A stretch of 7,634 bases of DNA from assembly GCA_020352595.1 (NCBI GenBank), contig CP070682.1, positions 753,882 to 761,515 on the forward strand. The letters are read 5' to 3'. Under the pieces are notes generated by a model. The model saw only the letters and a list, made by a program, of their open reading frames with translations. It made no database searches and was not told where the DNA came from. Source of the DNA: a bacterium (GTDB lineage: Bacteria > BMS3Abin14). Position 1 is the stretch's first letter, and each line of letters begins with the position of its first letter. Below are positions 5,128 through 7,634 of this stretch, piece after piece. The position numbers and the translations under genes were made by a program.

Positions 5128-5217
5128 ATGTTAAGGAACCACGTCGAACACAGGGTTTGGGGACACCGGTGCTCCAGGGCCGCGGTTTATCACAGCCGTA
5201 AAGGAGGTCTGGCGTAG
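5128..5217 (+). CDS. Candidate 29-residue leader peptide upstream of kamA
   Basis: This short ORF starts at ATG 5128 behind a good Shine-Dalgarno sequence (GAGGGAGGA, 5114-5122) and ends with TAG at 5215-5217, two bases before the kamA ATG. The kamA Shine-Dalgarno AAGGAGGT (5201-5208) lies inside it, so ribosomes translating it would run over and terminate at the kamA start. The peptide is rich in arginine (5) and histidine (4) and has one lysine and one tryptophan. It resembles no protein I know. It could be a regulatory leader ORF, a coupling device or chance; the frame is also open further upstream to a TTG at 5002. The ribosome binding site and placement are the only support. Confidence 0.35.
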   Translation: MLRNHVEHRVWGHRCSRAAVYHSRKGGLA

Positions 5218-5219
5218 CT

Positions 5220-6506
5220 ATGGAATCCATCGTCTTTCCCAAGAACCCCGAACCGGACGGTAGGAGGGGCGCAAGGTCCGGTCGGAAGTCGGAAGTCGCG
5301 CCCACGAAATACGCAACCAACGAAATAACAGACGGGAACACCGCGCTGGCACGTCGGCAGCCGGTGCCGGCCAAGCGAGCGTGCTCGGGAAAGTGCAGCG
5401 AGCGCGACGTCTTCAGGCGGAAGTACTACCCGGGGATCACCCAGGCTCAGTTCAACGACTGGAGATGGCAGCTGGCCAACAGGATCATCACTGTTGAACA
5501 GGTGTCAAGGATCATCGATCTCACGGATCAGGAAAGGGACGCTCTCTCAAGGGGTGTCCGCCTGCCCTTCGCCGTAACCCCCTACTACGCAAGCCTCATG
5601 TCTGCCGGCAACGCCGGAGACCCCATCCGCAGGACCGTGATCCCCAGCATAGGGGAGTTCTCCAGGAGCTTCGGCGAGGAGGAGGACCCCCTCGACGAGG
5701 AGGGGTGCAGTCCCGTCCCGGGCATCGTCCACCGTTACCCGGACAGGGTCCTGTTCATGGCCACCGGCATGTGCTCGACCTACTGCCGCTACTGCACGAG
5801 GTCGCGCCTCGTCACCGACGGTCACACGCCGGTGGGGGAAAAGGCCTGGAACGCGGCCATCGATTACATCGCCTCCCATGACGAGGTAAGGGACGTCCTC
5901 ATCTCGGGAGGGGATCCCCTGACCCTCTCCGACGAGAAGCTCGAGTGGCTCCTCGCAAGGCTCAGGCGCATCGAGCACGTGGAGATCATCAGGATCGGCA
6001 CCAAGGTCCCCGTGGTCCTGCCGCAGAGGATCACGTCCAAGCTCGTCTCCATACTGCGGCGTTACCATCCGCTGCTCATGAGCATCCACTTCACGCACCC
6101 GAGGGAGATCACGCCGGAGTGCGCGGCCGCCTGCACCAGGCTCGCAGACGCCGGCATCCCGCTGGGCAGCCAGACGGTCCTGCTCAAGGGGATCAACGAC
6201 GACGTCTCCGTGATCAGGGAGCTGGTGCTCGGCATGCTGAAGATCCGGGTCAGGCCCTATTACCTGTACCAGTGCGACCCCATAATCGGGTCGGCCCACT
6301 TCAGGACGCCCGTGCACAAGGGCCTCGAGATCATACGCGGCCTGCGGGGGCACGTGTCCGGTTACGCCGTGCCCACCTACGTCATCGACGCCCCCGGCGG
6401 CGGCGGAAAGATCCCCGTGATGCCCGACTACGTCGTGGGGCACGAGGACGGATACCTGAAACTGCGCAATTACGAGGGGAAGATATTCTCCTATCCGGTC
6501 AGATGA
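5220..6506 (+). CDS. kamA: KamA-family radical SAM aminomutase, probably lysine 2,3-aminomutase
   Basis: This 428-residue protein is close in sequence to lysine 2,3-aminomutase, which uses SAM, a [4Fe-4S] cluster and PLP to move the alpha-amino group of L-lysine to C3, giving beta-lysine. The cluster motif CSTYCRYC gives Cys185, Cys189 and Cys192, followed by Arg194 at the carboxylate-binding position. SGGDPL is at 229-234. PGGGGK supplies the PLP lysine, Lys397. Asp353 (QCDP) and Asp390 (IDAP) match the two aspartates that hold the lysine epsilon-amino group in the clostridial enzyme (its Asp293 and Asp330), so lysine is favoured over glutamate. The first 60 or so residues are a basic extension with Cys55 and Cys59. 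The usual cysteine-rich C-terminal zinc tail is absent. The strong Shine-Dalgarno AAGGAGGT (5201-5208) supports this start. The next gene begins 17 bases after its stop. Confidence 0.88.
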   Translation: MESIVFPKNPEPDGRRGARSGRKSEVAPTKYATNEITDGNTALARRQPVPAKRACSGKCSERDVFRRKYYPGITQAQFNDWRWQLANRIITVEQVSRIIDLTDQERDALSRGVRLPFAVTPYYASLMSAGNAGDPIRRTVIPSIGEFSRSFGEEEDPLDEEGCSPVPGIVHRYPDRVLFMATGMCSTYCRYCTRSRLVTDGHTPVGEKAWNAAIDYIASHDEVRDVLISGGDPLTLSDEKLEWLLARLRRIEHVEIIRIGTKVPVVLPQRITSKLVSILRRYHPLLMSIHFTHPREITPECAAACTRLADAGIPLGSQTVLLKGINDDVSVIRELVLGMLKIRVRPYYLYQCDPIIGSAHFRTPVHKGLEIIRGLRGHVSGYAVPTYVIDAPGGGGKIPVMPDYVVGHEDGYLKLRNYEGKIFSYPVR

Positions 6507-6523
6507 AGAGGAGAGGACAGAAG

Positions 6524-7498
6524 ATGCACATAGGGATCACCTACGATCTCAAGACCGATTACCTGAACGAGGGGCTGGGCGAGGAGGAGATGGCGGAGTT
6601 CGACCGCCCCGACACGGTGGATTCCATCGAAGGGGCCCTGAACGACATGGGCTATGCCACCGATCGCATCGGCAACCTCAGGAGCCTGGCCGCGCGCCTC
6701 GCGGCCGGCCACCGGTGGGACATGGTGTTCAACATCGCCGAGGGGCTCTACGGTTACGGCCGTGAGTCGGCGGTGCCCGCCCTGCTGGACAGCTACCGGA
6801 TACCGTACACCTTCTCGGATCCCATGACCATGGGCCTGACGCTGCACAAGGGGATGGCCAAACACGTCATGCGCAGCCTGGGCATACCCACTCCCGACTT
6901 CCATCTGGTCCGCGATCCGGGGGACCTGGACGGCTTCAGCCTCCCCTTCCCGGTTTTCGCCAAGCCGGTGGCCGAGGGCACCAGCAAGGGCATCGACGGC
7001 AGCTCCCGCATCCAGTCCATGGGCCAGCTCCGCCATCGCTGCGGGCACCTTCTCACCCGCTACAGACAGCCCGTCCTCGTGGAGACCTACCTGCCCGGTC
7101 GGGAGTTCACCGTGGGCGTCGTCGCGGAGGGTTACAGACCCTCACGCACCATGGTCCTGGAGATCACCTACAGGGACCCGTCCCACGGCGGTATCTACTG
7201 CTACGAGACCAAGGAGTACTGCGAGAATCTCGTGGATTACCTGCCCGCCTCGGGTGAGATCGCCGGGCGCTGCGTGGATCTGGCCATCAGGACCTGGAAC
7301 GGTTTCGGGCTGCGGGACGCCGCCCGCATCGACCTGCGCCTTGACGGTGACGGCAACCCCAATGTCCTGGAGGTCAACCCCCTTCCCGGTCTGAACCCCG
7401 AGCACTCGGACCTGCCCATCATGTGGACCAAGGAAGGCCTTCCCTACGGACAGCTCATCTCGGAGATCACGGGGTCCTGTCTGGGGAGAAATCCGTGA
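6524..7498 (+). CDS. D-Ala-D-Ala ligase-like ATP-grasp enzyme
   Basis: This 324-residue ATP-grasp ligase is of the D-alanine-D-alanine ligase type. Such enzymes activate a carboxylate as an acyl phosphate and join it to an amine. Visible landmarks: FNIAEGLYG (69-77) where Ddl has its FN-HG-GE region, LDSYRIPYT (88-96), GIPTP (120-124), FAKPVAEGTSKG (145-156) for ATP binding, ARID (267-270) and LEVNPLPGL (282-290). Arg268, Asp270, Glu283 and Asn285 match the Mg-ATP ligands. The N-terminus differs from true Ddl (no GG-S-E loop is evident), so cell-wall D-Ala-D-Ala synthesis is unlikely. The ATG at 6524 is chosen because GAGGAGAGGA (6508-6517) lies just upstream and MHIGITYD is a normal first strand; the ATG at 6503 overlapping the kamA stop is the alternative. 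Its position after kamA suggests beta-lysine or a derivative as substrate, which is inference. Confidence 0.85.
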   Translation: MHIGITYDLKTDYLNEGLGEEEMAEFDRPDTVDSIEGALNDMGYATDRIGNLRSLAARLAAGHRWDMVFNIAEGLYGYGRESAVPALLDSYRIPYTFSDPMTMGLTLHKGMAKHVMRSLGIPTPDFHLVRDPGDLDGFSLPFPVFAKPVAEGTSKGIDGSSRIQSMGQLRHRCGHLLTRYRQPVLVETYLPGREFTVGVVAEGYRPSRTMVLEITYRDPSHGGIYCYETKEYCENLVDYLPASGEIAGRCVDLAIRTWNGFGLRDAARIDLRLDGDGNPNVLEVNPLPGLNPEHSDLPIMWTKEGLPYGQLISEITGSCLGRNP

Positions 7499-7634
7499 CG
7501 GAAAGGATCCCCATACTGGTCAACGACCTGCCGGATGGCGCCCGTGCCGACGAGGCCGACGTCCTGGTCCAGGCCCAGGCCGTTGAGGGTGCCCTCACGA
7601 CCCTCGGCTACGAGACCGGCATCGTTGAGTTCGC
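7495..7634 (+). CDS. Second ATP-grasp ligase, N-terminal fragment cut by window end
   Basis: The reading frame opens with GTG at 7495, overlapping the previous stop by 4 bases (GTGA), behind GGGGAGAA (7482-7489). It stays open for 46 codons to the window edge. The visible part, a short beta strand (IPILVND) then DEAD-VLVQAQAVEGALTTLGYET, lines up with the start of the preceding ligase, where RPDTVDSIEGALNDMGYAT occupies the same place. This suggests a second, paralogous ATP-grasp enzyme. No catalytic motif is inside the window, so the call rests on the N-terminal similarity and the overlap. Confidence 0.6.
   Translation, partial: MTERIPILVNDLPDGARADEADVLVQAQAVEGALTTLGYETGIVEF

Noticed and set aside
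5144..5160. Fifth GAAC-N5-GTTC site in the leader (TCGAAC-ACAGG-GTTTGG)
   Set aside because: The right half has GTTT instead of GTTC and the flanks do not match. It lies downstream of the promoter within the leader ORF.
5547..6443. Antisense ORF of 298 codons opposite kamA
   Set aside because: Mirror of a strongly conserved enzyme; its Asp/Val/Gly/His-rich composition is typical of shadow frames.
5945..6523. Upstream extension of the ATP-grasp reading frame inside kamA
   Set aside because: The extension is a low-complexity Arg/His/Ala/Pro-rich shadow of kamA. A Shine-Dalgarno sequence and the natural first beta strand place the start at 6524.
1..7634. tRNA or rRNA genes, CRISPR arrays, insertion sequences
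   Set aside because: No tRNA-like T-arm or cloverleaf, no regularly spaced repeats with spacers, and no transposase or flanking inverted repeats were seen.

Overview
The window is a GC-rich bacterial segment with all recognisable genes on the + strand. The mix of a sigma-54 enhancer-binding protein, an HD-GYP phosphodiesterase, several radical SAM enzymes, GC-rich codons and frequent AGG arginine codons suggests a deltaproteobacterium-like (Desulfobacterota or Desulfuromonadota) organism with anaerobic capacity. That placement is an inference from gene content, not from a marker gene.

Region 1 (1-1560) is a two-gene transcription unit. A sigma-70-like promoter (TTGAGG, 17 bp, TATACT) precedes a small exported protein of the intradiol ring-cleavage dioxygenase family. 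Seven bases later comes a PflX/AmrS-like radical SAM protein. Region 2 (1561-1838) is non-coding and holds a heptamer repeat array that turns into a perfect inverted repeat. Region 3 (1839-3119) is a tandem HD / HD-GYP protein, probably a cyclic-di-GMP phosphodiesterase, whose promoter sits so close to the ATG that the mRNA may be leaderless. Region 4 (3120-3343) holds a weak terminator, a weak promoter candidate and a leader rich in inverted repeats, one of which encloses the ribosome binding site of the next gene.

Region 5 (3344-4771) encodes a sigma-54-dependent activator with a degenerate receiver domain, an AAA+ domain with an intact GAFTGA loop and a Fis-type DNA-binding domain. Region 6 (4772-5219) is a 448-base, comparatively AT-rich control region. 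From the activator's stop codon onward it carries three 17-bp sites of the form RCGAAC-N5-GTTCKC and one 16-bp relative. These are followed by an IHF-like site, a close match to a sigma-54 -24/-12 promoter, and a small leader ORF with its own Shine-Dalgarno sequence.

Region 7 (5220-7634) is a tightly packed operon: a lysine 2,3-aminomutase (KamA) family enzyme, a D-Ala-D-Ala-ligase-like ATP-grasp enzyme, and the start of a second, apparently related ATP-grasp gene that runs off the window. The simplest reading is that the activator binds the palindrome array and, with DNA bending by IHF, turns on an operon that makes a beta-amino acid (probably beta-lysine) and joins it by amide bonds to another compound. 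This aminomutase plus tandem ATP-grasp pathway, with its built-in sigma-54 switch, is the most interesting part of the window. Its product cannot be determined from sequence alone.
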